64,000 nucleotides of DNA, taken from NCBI GenBank assembly GCA_963819735.1, contig CAWFXC010000002.1, positions 1 to 64,000 of the forward strand. The letters run 5' to 3'. The position numbers and the translations under genes were made by a program. Positions 18,155-27,230 of the stretch are shown piece after piece. The notes below the pieces were generated by a model. The model did no database searches and was not told the origin of the DNA. It worked only from the letters and a program-made list of their open reading frames with translations. The number at the start of each line of letters is the position of its first letter. Within the stretch, counting starts at the first letter, position 1. This DNA comes from CAWFXC01 sp963819735 (GTDB taxonomy: Bacteria; Actinomycetota; Acidimicrobiia; IMCC26256; DASPTH01).

Positions 18155-18615
18155 GCGGCGCCGAAGGCCAGGTACTCGGCCGCGAGGGGGTCGAGATCGA
18201 CACCCTGGATTCGCAACCACGCGTGAGCATCGAGCCCGGGAGATGCCGACGACGCGCGCACGCCGATCACCAGCTCGGGTGCGAGCGACGCGAGGCGATT
18301 GCCGGTCACGAGCGCGCGCCGCAGGCAGGTGTCGCCGAACGGCCACCCGCGCATCACGAGTGCGGCGATGCGGGCGCGCCGCCACGCCCAGGCCGGGAGG
18401 TCGAGCCGATCGGGCGGCGTGGGGAGATCGTCGCTCGGGGCACCGCCGGCGAACAGCGTCAGCCCGAGCGATCCTGCGGTGGTGGGCAACGTGTGCCGCC
18501 GCAGCCCCCACTCCATGCGGGTCGCGGCCGTCAGCGCAGCGGCCGCTTCGGCGACGTCGCGGGGCCGGGCGTGGCCGAGCCGGCGCAGGCGGTCCCGGGT
18601 CATCGCGGCGGTCAC
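18151..18615 (-). CDS. Lasso peptide B2-type transglutaminase-like leader peptidase
   Basis: A 154-residue protein with the lasso B2 (McjB C-terminal) pattern: RWE-like MEWGLRRHTLPT near residue 35, a catalytic Cys in FGDTCLRRALV (about Cys97), a catalytic His in GLDAHAWLRI (about His131), and Asp in GVDLDPL. This Cys-His-Asp triad enzyme cleaves the leader from the precursor before cyclisation. The family length (about 150) and motif spacing fit. The start GTG 18615 overlaps the C2 stop as GTGA, and its own stop overlaps the kinase start as GTGA, so C2-B2-K form one coupled unit. A single B2 would have to serve both precursors. Confidence 0.88.
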   Translation of the reverse strand: MTAAMTRDRLRRLGHARPRDVAEAAAALTAATRMEWGLRRHTLPTTAGSLGLTLFAGGAPSDDLPTPPDRLDLPAWAWRRARIAALVMRGWPFGDTCLRRALVTGNRLASLAPELVIGVRASSASPGLDAHAWLRIQGVDLDPLAAEYLAFGAA

Positions 18616-19809
18616 CGGCGGAAGCCTAGACAGAGGTGCGCCCGCTCGGCTCGCGGAGGATTGGCCGCGAGCCATGCGTGGTGGAGCAGCATCGCGGTGC
18701 CGATGTGCGGATCGTCGGAGAGCCAGTGCTCGCGCAGGCGTTCCGCATCCACGCCGTCGGGGCAGCCGGTGCCGTCCCACGCTTGCGCGAACTCGTGCGT
18801 GTGCGGCCCGAACTGCACGTTGCCGAACGACGCCTTGCTCGTGCGTTCGACGATCTCACCGGGGAGCAGCTCGGCGAAGTGACGCCGCAGCAACGCGGTG
18901 CGACCGCGGTACTCCCACCACCGCGTCGATCCGTCGAGGGCACCGAGGAACGCGGGCGACAACAGCGGCGCTTCCCACCGGAAGCCCAGACGCGCGTGCA
19001 GGGCCTGCAGATTGTTGGTGGCCTGCCATACCCAGGGCAGGCGGAGGTGATAGTTGAGCCAGCGGGTGGTGCTGCGCGGCTCGGCGGCCTCCAGCTCGGC
19101 CGCGGTGGCCACGAGCCGGTCGCGGAGCTCGGGCTCGAGCCAATCGGGTGCGTAGGCCGAGTCGATCGCGACGCGCGCACCACGATTGCGCAACGCGCGC
19201 GGCATCACGTCGACCGCCGCGGCACGGATGAGTGGAGGCGGCGGAACCCGATGGTTCCGCACGACCGCGCGCGCCGCATCGCTGGCCGGCGAGAGGCGCC
19301 GCCACCCCAGCACGTCGTCGCCGCCTTCGCCCGTGAGCAGCAGGCCGGGCGCGATGTCCCGCAGCGCGGCCGCGGTCGCGAACATCGATGCCGGCCACGA
19401 CGGCCCGTACTCGCCGAGCAGCGCGGTCGCGCCCGGGCCTACGAGATCGGCGTCGTCGATGTCGAGCACGATCCACTGACCGAGCTCCAAGTGGTCGACC
19501 ATCGCCTGCTGGTACTCGTGCTCGTCGGTGTCGGGGGCGGCGGAGAACCGATAGGTGATCGGGATCGGATCGTCGTGCGCGTTCTGTCGGCACGCAACGG
19601 TGGCGGCTGACAGCACAAGGGACGAATCGCAGCCGCCCGAGAAGGACACGTAGCAAGGCGAGTCATTGAGGAGGTCAGCGACTGCGTCCACCAGCGCGTC
19701 GGCGGGCGGCGCCGACGTCCTCGACGATCGGAATCGCGCGGCCGAGCGGCGCCAGCGGCATCCCGAAGCGGATCGTGTCGAGATCGGGTGGGCGACCGAT
19801 CAGGTTCAC
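18612..19809 (-). CDS. Lasso cyclase C2, asparagine-synthetase-like (single-base frameshift)
   Basis: An AS-B-type ATP-dependent macrolactam synthetase. PP-loop YVSFSGGCDSSLVLS; second ATP-site element LLLTGEGGDDVLGW; C-terminal EIVERTSKASF and TAMLLHHAWLAA. About 399 residues after correction. It starts at GTG 19809 with only about 45 residues before the PP-loop, so it lacks the glutaminase-like N-terminal domain of asparagine synthetase and of long lasso cyclases. A break near 19705 (GCGCCGCCC) is repaired by removing one C to give DVGAPADALVDAVADLL; the length is 3n+1. It follows precursor A2 and is paired with it by position. Predicted role: adenylate the ring Asp side chain and close the ring. 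Confidence 0.87.
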
Positions 19810-19850
19810 GTCAGGCCGCCCGAGATGAGTTCACCACGGACGGCGAGCGC

Positions 19851-20041
19851 TCAGCTGAAGGCCGAGCTCCTGACAGTGTGCTGCGGCCGGTACCAATGCC
19901 AGAAGTCGCCGTGGCGACCCCATCGCTTCTGCAGCGAGTCACTGTTGTAGTTGTGATCGCCGCCCAGTGTCAGGCTCTCGACGGCACCTACCGTGTGGAC
20001 CACCGGGGGTTCGTAGGCCGCGTGGGAGGAGCCTCACTCAT
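19851..20041 (-). CDS. Lasso-type precursor peptide A2 (long core; start frame broken)
   Basis: An unannotatable-looking 190-base gap encodes YEPPVVHTVGAVESLT followed by L and the core. The leader fits Y-x2-P-x-[IV]-x3-G-x5-T exactly, with Thr at -2. The predicted core starts GGDHNYNSD, placing Gly1 and Asp9 for a nine-residue ring. A 28-residue tail (SLQKRWGRHGDFWHWYRP..., ending SSAFS) is much longer than usual and rich in aromatic and basic residues. The frame from Tyr (20015) to TGA (19853-19851) is open; upstream it meets a TGA. ATG 20041 (MSEAPPTR) is in another frame, so one base is probably missing near 20016-20030. The C-terminal Ser is the likely kinase target. Confidence 0.78.
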
Positions 20042-20062
20042 CGCAGGCAGAGTGCCACGTAT

Positions 20063-21304
20063 CTAGGCTCGTTCACAATCACTGCTTGCCCCTAGGGGAA
20101 TAATCGGTAGATGCAGCCACTGCTGGCTGCGCGCCGGAGTCGTAGAGAGACCTTCCGCCGTTAACCAGGCGTGATGCAGGAGCATCGCAGTTCCCGCGTG
20201 GATGTCCTCCGCGTCGGTCCAATGCCGCTTGAGCCACTCAGCGTCGACATCGTCGGGAAGCCCGCTCCCGTTCCATCTCTGTGCGAACTCCCGCGTGTGA
20301 CGACCGAGATAGGCATCGTTGTATAGACCCTTCGTCCGGCGTTCAACGATCTCAGCCGGGAGGAGCGCGAAACTCACACCTCAGAATCTCGTTCCGCCCC
20401 CGATGAGATGCCAAGGCACGCCGGCCAGCGACCCAAGGAATTGCGGATCGAAGAGTGGTGCTACCCACCGAAGTCCGAACTCGGCGTGAACCACGCGGAT
20501 GTTGTGATGCCCAATTCGCACCCAGGGCAGTGCAGCCTCGTACTGGAAGTAGTCGCGTGCACCCAGCGGCTCGGCCGAAAGAAGATGCGCGACTACCCGG
20601 GCAATCGGTCCAACGTCCAACGTCAGCCAGTCGGTCGGGTAGTCCCGGTCGAGCTGGCGCAACGAGAGCCACTGACGGAAACGCCTCGGACCGAGGGCCT
20701 CCAGAACATCTCGCAAGTCCTTTCGGCACGGTGCATGTCGGTGGCGAGCGAGTCGGGCTGCGGATGCGATTGCTGACACCCGGCACGAACCGAAGAGTTC
20801 GTCCCCACCCTCACCGCTGAGAAGGGTGCCCTCGTCTAGCTGTCGCAGCACGCGCTTGCGTGCCCCAACACTCCCGGGGGCCAGACCAAGCCGAACTTCT
20901 GTAACGCAGCTGTTGCTGCCACGCTCAGAATATCCCCGTCATCGTCGAGATCAATCACGAGCCACTCGCGTAGGTGAAGGTATCGAATAGCCAGCTCTTG
21001 AAAGTTCGCGCTCATCAGCGCCTGGCGCGTTCGCATAGCGATAGGTGACCGGAACTGGATCCGGACGACCGAGTTTTCGGCACGCCGACGTGGCGGCGGC
21101 AAGGATCAGCGACGAATCGCAGCCACCGGAGAACGCCACGAAACAGGGGCGGTCATCCAGGATTCGCTCAATGGACGAGCACAACGACGCTGCGGGAGTC
21201 GAACTGTTGGCTGGAATCTGAGACCACGGACCGGCGGACGCAAGTGGAACACCGATCCGCTGTGTGTCCTCGTCAGGCGGAACCAGCCAAATGTCTTGAT
21301 TCAG
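20063..21304 (-). CDS. Lasso cyclase C1, asparagine-synthetase-like (several frame breaks)
   Basis: A homologue of C2 in four pieces. They carry PP-loop FVAFSGGCDSSLILA (about 21140), YLHLREWLVIDLDDDGD, TLLSGEGGDELFG, then HHNIRVVHAEFGLRW and AEIVERRTKGLYN with TAMLLHHAWLTAEG at the end. Each piece aligns co-linearly with C2. Breaks lie near 21060, 20845 and a TGA at 20381-20383. The N-terminus is short, as in C2, with DEDTQRIGVPLA before the PP-loop matching DLDTIRFGMPLA of C2; the start codon is not resolved (about 21290-21304). It directly follows precursor A1. Given the error density here I cannot say whether it is alive. Confidence 0.8.
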
Positions 21305-21318
21305 CTGCCCGAGCCAGC

Positions 21319-21507
21319 CTACGCGACTGTTTGGTGCAGCGCCGGCTGGGGCCCACCGTCATAGATGATCCCCACGTGTGTGGCCATCGTGTCATTTGAC
21401 AAATCGCCCACGACACTGATCTTGGGGCTCTCGTAGTTTCGCTTTTCCGTCGCGAAAGTGTCGAGCACATGAGCGCGGCGCAACCCGCACGTTCCACCTA
21501 GGTGCAC
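21319..21507 (-). CDS. Lasso-type precursor peptide A1
   Basis: A 62-codon frame containing the lasso leader signature NYESPKISVVGDLSNDT (Y-x2-P-x-I-x3-G-x5-T) with Thr at -2. The predicted core starts ATHVGIIYD, putting Ala1 and Asp9 in position for a nine-residue macrolactam, with tail GGPQPALHQTVA (21 residues in all), a normal lasso length. Start: GTG 21507 overlaps the 3' end of the nucleotidyltransferase gene (stop at 21498); GTG 21468 would give a shorter 28-residue leader and is equally possible. The stop TAG is at 21321-21319, just ahead of C1. This is a prediction from motif and gene context; no product is proven. Confidence 0.82.
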   Translation of the reverse strand: MHLGGTCGLRRAHVLDTFATEKRNYESPKISVVGDLSNDTMATHVGIIYDGGPQPALHQTVA

Positions 21508-22678
21508 TCACCGAACTCGACGGCTCGGAGAAACGCTTCACGGCCGCGGCGACCGCCAATCGGCCTGAGCATCTCGGGCACCGGCCGCTCCTTGTCGCGG
21601 CTCGGTAAAGAGCGGCGCCATGGGTGCTCCGGCTCTCGAAGCAACTGCCGCGCCCACGGCCAAGAGAGGCACAAAGTGCACCGGCGGATTCCGCGTCCGG
21701 TCGCACGGGTGCTCGCTACCACGAGGCCGCCCGAGAGCTGCCCGCCATCCCAGCCCCATGGGGGTCGGACGCCGTCGAGGCGTTCGACGACCTTGCGCCA
21801 CGCGACATCGCCGAGACCACGCGGATCGCCTGTCGGGAGTTCCGTTCCGAAGCAGCGATTCACACGTTCGAGCACCACCGCCACGACGAGCCGGAGACCG
21901 GCCTCCTCGGATCGTGACCAAAGAGCGGGCCAGTCGATCGAGAGCCGAGTTGCCGCAAAGCGGATGTCCTCCAACCAGCCGAGTTTCAGCGCCCCTTCAA
22001 GGCACACGTGCGCACACAGGTGGAGGAGTTGATCGGTGGGATCGGGGATCGACACAATCCGGCCCGCCACGTCGACCTGCTGAGAGCGGTCGATCACCTC
22101 GCTGCATCTCCACGGAACACGCGCGTCTTCGTCGCGGCATCGTGGAACAGGCTCCAATGCAGATCGAGCGGGGCACCTAGCGCCGTGAGCAGATTCAACT
22201 CCCCGCGCATGGTGCGAAGCATGAGCTCCCAGTTCGCCTCGTAGAGTCGCGCACCGCCGCCCTCGAGTGCCACGAGTGCTTCGCCAAATTGCTCCGGCCT
22301 CACGAGGAGATCAACGTCTCCGTAGACCCGAAGGTCGGAGCGGGGATAGACCGTCTCTGCAAGCACCGGCCCTTTGACCACGACGTACTCGATCTTGGCC
22401 TCGTCGAAGCGACTCGAGACATCGGTCAACAGCTGCCGACCGAGCAGATGGTGGCGTAACGCGTGTTCGTAGTCTGACTGCAATGCACATAGCACTTCCG
22501 GCGGCACGATGCCGCTGGTCCGCAGACTCAGAAATACTGCCGGAGCCACTCGGTGCAGACAGGCGGCGTGTCGGACCGCGGACCACCACGGCTCAGGTAC
22601 ATCAGCAATGAGATCGTCGTGAAGCGGCGCTCCGTCGCTGAGGAGACATGCCCGGAGTATTCGACTCGTGTCCACCAC
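21498..22678 (-). CDS. Nucleotidyltransferase-family protein of lasso-type locus (frame break)
   Basis: A protein of about 393 residues with the NTP_transf_5 (PF14907-like) pattern: helical N-terminal part (HAACLHRVAPAVFLSL), the substrate motif EYVVVKGPVLAETVYP, the catalytic YGDVDLLVRPEQFGEAL, then LDLHWSLFHD and a downstream helical half (QLLHLCAHVCLEGALKLGWLEDI). Such proteins recur in kinase-containing lasso clusters (paeninodin type), where they are proposed to transfer nucleotides to the phosphorylated peptide. The frame changes near 22120 (length 3n+2). Start GTG 22678 or 22675. It is the first gene of the minus-strand unit; its 3' end overlaps precursor A1. Confidence 0.8.
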
Positions 22679-22898
22679 ATGCTCAGACGGAGGTCGCCGG
22701 CCGGATCGGGCACGAGAGAGACCTCGGATGCCCGCGCCTCGACGTCTGTAGTCCTTAAAACCCGCGGAGTTAACTGGATCATCGTTCCTGGAGGCTCGGC
22801 TCACCACTGATGAGGAGCGTGGCCGGCGCCCACGTCCACGGATCTCTGGGTGTGAACGGTACGACCTGCAAGGGCGTCCATTCCGCGGCTGCCATTCG

Positions 22899-24256
22899 TC
22901 AGCCCTTGCTCGGACACCCGATCGTGGCTCTGCTCGAGCGTGGAATCCGGCCCCTGTTCGATAGACGGATCGATCGCGCAGGCCGACCGACCGCGATCCA
23001 CATGAACGTCAACGTTCCTGCGACCCAGAAGATCCCGGTGACGCTGTCGATCACCTTGGCTATAACGATCAGCACGGCAAAGGTCGCCACCGGAGATCGC
23101 CCGCTAGTGATCACCAGAATCGTTGAGCCCACGAGGACGACGAGGGCAAGAAGTCCGACGACGCCCGATTCACCCAACGCAGAAACAACGAGATCGTGCG
23201 GCTCACCGAACGCGAGCTCTCCTCCGAACACCGGGTCGCGCCAATACTTCAGCCCGACGCCGATCAGCGGGTCGCGACCCCAAAGGGTCGCGCTCGCGTC
23301 GTAGGTACTGATCCGGGAGTTGAGACTGTTGAACCTTGAGTCCTGCGAGTCTGATTGGAACGCCGCGTTGATTGTCAGATACGTCATCGCGACCAACAGC
23401 AGCGACCCCACCACGACGAGCGGAGAGAGGCGCAACCTGCGCTCCTTTATTGACCACAACACGATGACGACGAGCAACATGATCGCCGAACCACGCGCCT
23501 GGCGTGCGCAACCCCAACAAAGAGCCAGAGAGATCGTCGCAGCTCGGACAGCCCTCCGAACGGGCACAAGATCCGGGAGGACGACAAGCACGATCGACGC
23601 GGCCGCCAGTAGGAATCCCGCGGAGTTCTTCTGAATTCCAAAGGGGTACGCGGGAGCAGGGCCGTTCGCTGCAGTCCAGTGACTGAGGGCGTCATAGATC
23701 GCGCCTACCGCCACCACGATCGACGCTGCAACGTAGGCCCGCAGTGCCAGCGCCGTGTGCGCCGTCGGCCGCGATGGCGGCGCCGACCAGCACCGAGGCA
23801 GCAACAAGGAACGCCCGATGCCCCCATTCGACGACTCGGTCGGCTGAATACCGCCGCGACTGGGATCGCCAAAATGAGCAAATAGACGCCGAGGACTCGC
23901 AGCATCGAGAGCATCGTCCACGATCTCCACGGAACGAACGGCAATGCCGCGAGAAGTGCGACGCCCAGAGCGACATCAGCCAGACTGATCTCCGTCGATG
24001 CCGGACCGACCCGAAAGTAGAGGTAGGTGGCAGGGAGAGCCATGACCAAGATGGCACCCGGCCTCGTGAGCAACACAACGACCAACAGAAACATCAGCGC
24101 CAGCAGCCACGCTCGGGTTGGGTCGTCCTCGAGCAAACTGCCGAGGAGTGCCTGCCCGACGAGGACGGGGAGAGCAACGACGGACACCAGCAAGGCTGCT
24201 GGTTTCGTCGCACTCGACATTGCACGCATCTCCCGAGCCCACGTGGCGAAATGCAC
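22899..24256 (-). CDS. O-antigen polymerase/ligase (Wzy/WaaL-like), frame broken
   Basis: A polytopic membrane protein with the O-antigen ligase region DPLIGVGLKYWRDPVFGG, then GEPHDLVVSALGESGVVGLLAL, the Wzy_C signature (PHN/D-x-y...E.G..G). The N-terminal helices (PAALLVSVVALPVLVGQALLG, then AWLLALMFLLVVVLLTRPGAIL) come from one frame and the rest from another; the change is near 23790-23900. It polymerises or ligates polysaccharide repeat units at the outer face of the membrane. It opens the polysaccharide island and is divergent from the glycosyltransferase at 24315. Start ATG 24256 or 24220. Confidence 0.78.
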
Positions 24257-24314
24257 CTGGATTTCGGCGGCTCTTCGAGGATGAACAAAAACATGCGCCG
24301 GTAGAGTCCGTGCG

Positions 24315-25403
24315 ATGGTAGCGGCGAACTGCGACGAGCCTCAAGACGCTGTTCAGCCGCTCACGATCATTCAGGCTGTCCGCTCCGACAACTTCGCTGG
24401 CGTCGAGCGCTACATCTCCACTGTCTCAGCCGGGCTTGCGCGACGCGGCCACTCGGTTGTGGCGATCGGAGGAGATCCGGCGAACATGAGCAACAGTGAC
24501 GCAGGGGCCACCTTCGAGCACCTTCCAGCGGTGCGGACAATCGACGTCGCCCGACAGCTCGTCTGCCACGCCCGACGGGCGGATGTGATTCATGTGCACA
24601 TGACAGCTGCGGAGATGGGTGCCGTCGTTGCGAGCCCCGCCGTCAAGGCGCCGATCGTGGCTACTCGACACTTTGCTGCACGTCGGGGATCGTCAATGCG
24701 TGCGAGGCTCACGGGCAGCCTGATCATCCGGCGCCTCGATGCCCAGATTTCAGTAGCAGGTCTGTAGCTTCCGAGGTAGTCGAGCCCACACACGTGCTCC
24801 TCAATGGCGTCCCCGATGAGATGGCGTGCGATCCGACTCATCAGATTGTCTTGGTTGCACAGCGCCTCGAGCCCGAGAAGAGAACAATGGACGCACTCGG
24901 GGCCTGGGAAGCGTCGGGCCTCGCAGCGATCGGCTGGACTTTGCTCATCGCCGGTGACGGCTCGGAACGGCGCTCTTTGACACGAGCCGCGATCGACACG
25001 ACCTCGAGGGTGTCGAGTTCTTAGGGCGTCGCGACGACCTTCGATCACTTCGCCAGGCCGCGGGAATATTCCTCGCCACCGCGCCAAGGGAGCCCTTCGG
25101 GTTGAGTGTCGCCGAAGCGATGGCGGCTGGACTGCCCGTTGTCGCCACTCGATCAGGCGGTCATCTCGAAACGGTTGGCGCCGCCCGCCCCGATCTCGTC
25201 TACCGGCCTGGAGACGCGTCGACGCCGCCAGAGTGCTTCGAACTCTTGCCAGTGATCTCGAGGTGCGGCGAGAGGCCGGGCGAGACCTGCGAACGTTCCA
25301 ACGCCGTGAGCTCGAGCTGAGCCGTCACGTTGATGCGCTCGTCGACTGCTACCACGGACTTTCCGGTAGTCGCGCGACTCGCGGCCGCCGGGTATCAGCC
25401 TGA
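24315..25403 (+). CDS. GT4-family glycosyltransferase (several frame breaks)
   Basis: A GT-B retaining glycosyltransferase read from three or more frames. The N-terminal domain is TIIQAVRSDNFAGVERYIST, then DVIHVHMTAAEMGAV. The linker reads VLLNGVPDE. The C-terminal domain is IVLVAQRLEPEKRTMDALGA, LLIAGDGSERRSL, VEFLGRRDDLRSL, and APREPFGLSVAEAMAAGLPVV, which contains the catalytic E-x7-E region of GT4. The final frame ends at TGA 25401-25403, overlapping the next ATG (25403). Breaks lie near 24768, 25020 and 25240. Domain order and spacing are complete, so the gene is probably intact in the organism. Confidence 0.78.
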
Positions 25404-26557
25404 TGAGCTCAATACAACCGACGATCGTGTTCCCCGCCGCCAACAGACCGCGGTGGGGTCGAGCGAGCTGTGCTCGAGACATTGCGCTATCTCGGTCCAC
25501 GCCATGCGACAACATTCGTGGGTTACGAAGCCGACCCTTCAGGATCAGAGGTCGGGTTTCGCCACCTTGTACCGCGGCGATCGCCGCGGACCCCGCGGGC
25601 GCTCCGCCCCGCGGAGTTTCGCGTGCGCGCCGCTTCGGTCCTCCCCGAGGGTCCGGGGGTCATCAAGATCTCGCACGGAGTGGAGTCTCCGCCAGGCGAC
25701 ATCTATCACGTGCACAGCCTCCAGCGTGCGTGGCTTGCCGCTGGTCGGCCGGTACAAGTCCGCGGAGTTCGCGCGCCGAACGGGACGCGTTATGCCCTCC
25801 CCCATCACGAAGTCCTCTTGGCTTTGGAGTGGGACTACTTCCGTCGCCACCACCCTCGGCGCGTGCTTGCTCCCTCCAAAGGATTGACCGAAGACCTAGT
25901 CGAGTTCTATGGCGTTCCGGAGGACATCATTGATGTTGTGCCTTACGGCTTCGATCCCGCGCAGTGCAACCCCTCCCGACGCTTAGCACTCCGTGAGGAG
26001 CAGCGTTCCCGAGCCGGCGTCAAGCCCGACGCGATCGTCGTGCTGTTCATCGCGAACGAACTGCATCGGAAGGGCTTTGCGACGTTGATAGAGGCCGTCG
26101 GTTCCTTAGCGGACACCTCGATCGAGATCCATGTGTTTGGTCGCACTCCTCTCGACGACTTTCAAGCGCGAATCGGTCAGCTCGGCCTCAGCGATCGAGT
26201 TCGCTTTCATGGCGCCAGCGACGACGTCGGGCGCGCGCGACGCGCTGGGCGACCTCTTCGTGCTCCCAACGCAATACGAGACGTTTGGCATCGTCGTCCT
26301 GGAGGCCCTCGCAAGTGGCCTCCCGGTGATCGTGCCTGGGCGCACTCCGGCGCGCGGGTGAGATCGTGCACCACGACCAAAATGGATTGCTCCAGGAAGC
26401 ACCCGACGACGTCGAGGAGCTCCGCTCTCTACTGCTGACGGCGCTCGACGAAGAGACCCGCGAGCGATGGTCCATCAATGCACCCCGCAGCGTCGAGGAC
26501 TTCACCTGGTCGAACATGAGTAGGCGTGTTGACCGCGTGCTGCTCGACCTGGCATGA
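25403..26557 (+). CDS. GT4-family glycosyltransferase (several frame breaks)
   Basis: A second GT-B glycosyltransferase starting at ATG 25403 inside the previous stop. Visible parts: MSSIQPTIVFPAANRPRWG; DIYHVHSLQRAWLAAG; a long stretch to VDVVPYGFDPAQCNPS; VVLFIANELHRKGFATLIEA; VHVFGRTP-like IEIHVFGRTPLDDF; then DLFVLPTQYETFGIVVLEALASGLPVI (catalytic region); and HHDQNGLLQEAPDDVEEL. Breaks occur near 25450, 26235 and 26362. The order matches the GT4 family throughout. Donor and acceptor are unknown; the position implies polysaccharide assembly. Confidence 0.77.
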
Positions 26558-26654
26558 GTCTGTACTTTCCGCGGCGGGGTTCCGCATCCGTCGTCAAGTG
26601 TGCGATCGGGTGCCGCTCCGGAACGGCGGCGAAGCGCGCACGGTCTGACGTCGC

Positions 26655-27230
26655 GTGACCAGCCGACCTCACGACCGACTCTGGCAATTTCGTGCACGCA
26701 CCAAGCGCATCATTCGTCGAGCACACGCTCGCACGCTCGGGTATCAACCCGGGCTCGTCGTTGCGGCGGGTGTCGAGATTGGTCGAGGGTGCCGCCTCAT
26801 CCTCGAACCGGGTAGCCGCATTGTCATCGGTGACCAGGTCGAAATTGATGACGGAACGACGCTCGCCGTCTATGACGGCGGAATCCTGGAGTTGAGACCA
26901 AACTGCTTCGTCGGCCACCACTGCACACTTGCGGCTAGAAGCACGGTCACCATCGGCGAGCGGACGCACTTGGCAGAACTCGTCTCGATTCGCGATCACG
27001 ACCACGACCCGGACAGCCCCCCGCACACGGGGATCACGCAAGTCGATCCAGTTCGCATCGGCTCTGACGTGTGGATCGCGGCGAAGGCGACAATCACACG
27101 CGGAATCGAGATCGGTGACAACACCGTGGTGGGCGCCAATGCCGTCGTCACAAGGTCCTTGGCAGCGAACGTAGTAGCCGGCGGTATCCCAGCTCGCGTG
27201 ATTCGCGAGAAGCTGACGGATACCCGGTGA
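26655..27230 (+). CDS. Left-handed beta-helix (hexapeptide) acyltransferase
   Basis: A 191-residue intact protein made of hexapeptide repeats, for example VGIGSDVW-like VRIGSDVWIAAKATITRGIEIGDNTVVGANAVV, ending in AGGIPARVIREK, the classic close of O-acetyltransferases such as WcaF/WbbJ. The catalytic His candidate is in the RDHDHDPDSP loop. It probably O-acetylates a sugar of the polysaccharide using acetyl-CoA. Start GTG 26655; its stop (TGA 27228-27230) overlaps the next gene's GTG start at 27227 (GTGA). It is one of the few unbroken genes in the island. Confidence 0.86.
   Translation: MTSRPHDRLWQFRARTKRIIRRAHARTLGYQPGLVVAAGVEIGRGCRLILEPGSRIVIGDQVEIDDGTTLAVYDGGILELRPNCFVGHHCTLAARSTVTIGERTHLAELVSIRDHDHDPDSPPHTGITQVDPVRIGSDVWIAAKATITRGIEIGDNTVVGANAVVTRSLAANVVAGGIPARVIREKLTDTR

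Noticed and set aside
19788..20066. 92-codon plus-strand frame over the A2 region
   Set aside because: No ribosome site or similarity; the minus strand encodes a precise lasso leader signature.
18612..21304. Asparagine synthetases for amino-acid supply
   Set aside because: No glutaminase domain, two copies each behind a lasso-signature peptide, and adjacent B2 and kinase genes.
22801..23001. 66-codon minus-strand frame next to the O-antigen polymerase
   Set aside because: Out-of-frame overlap with the polymerase 3' end; no ribosome site.
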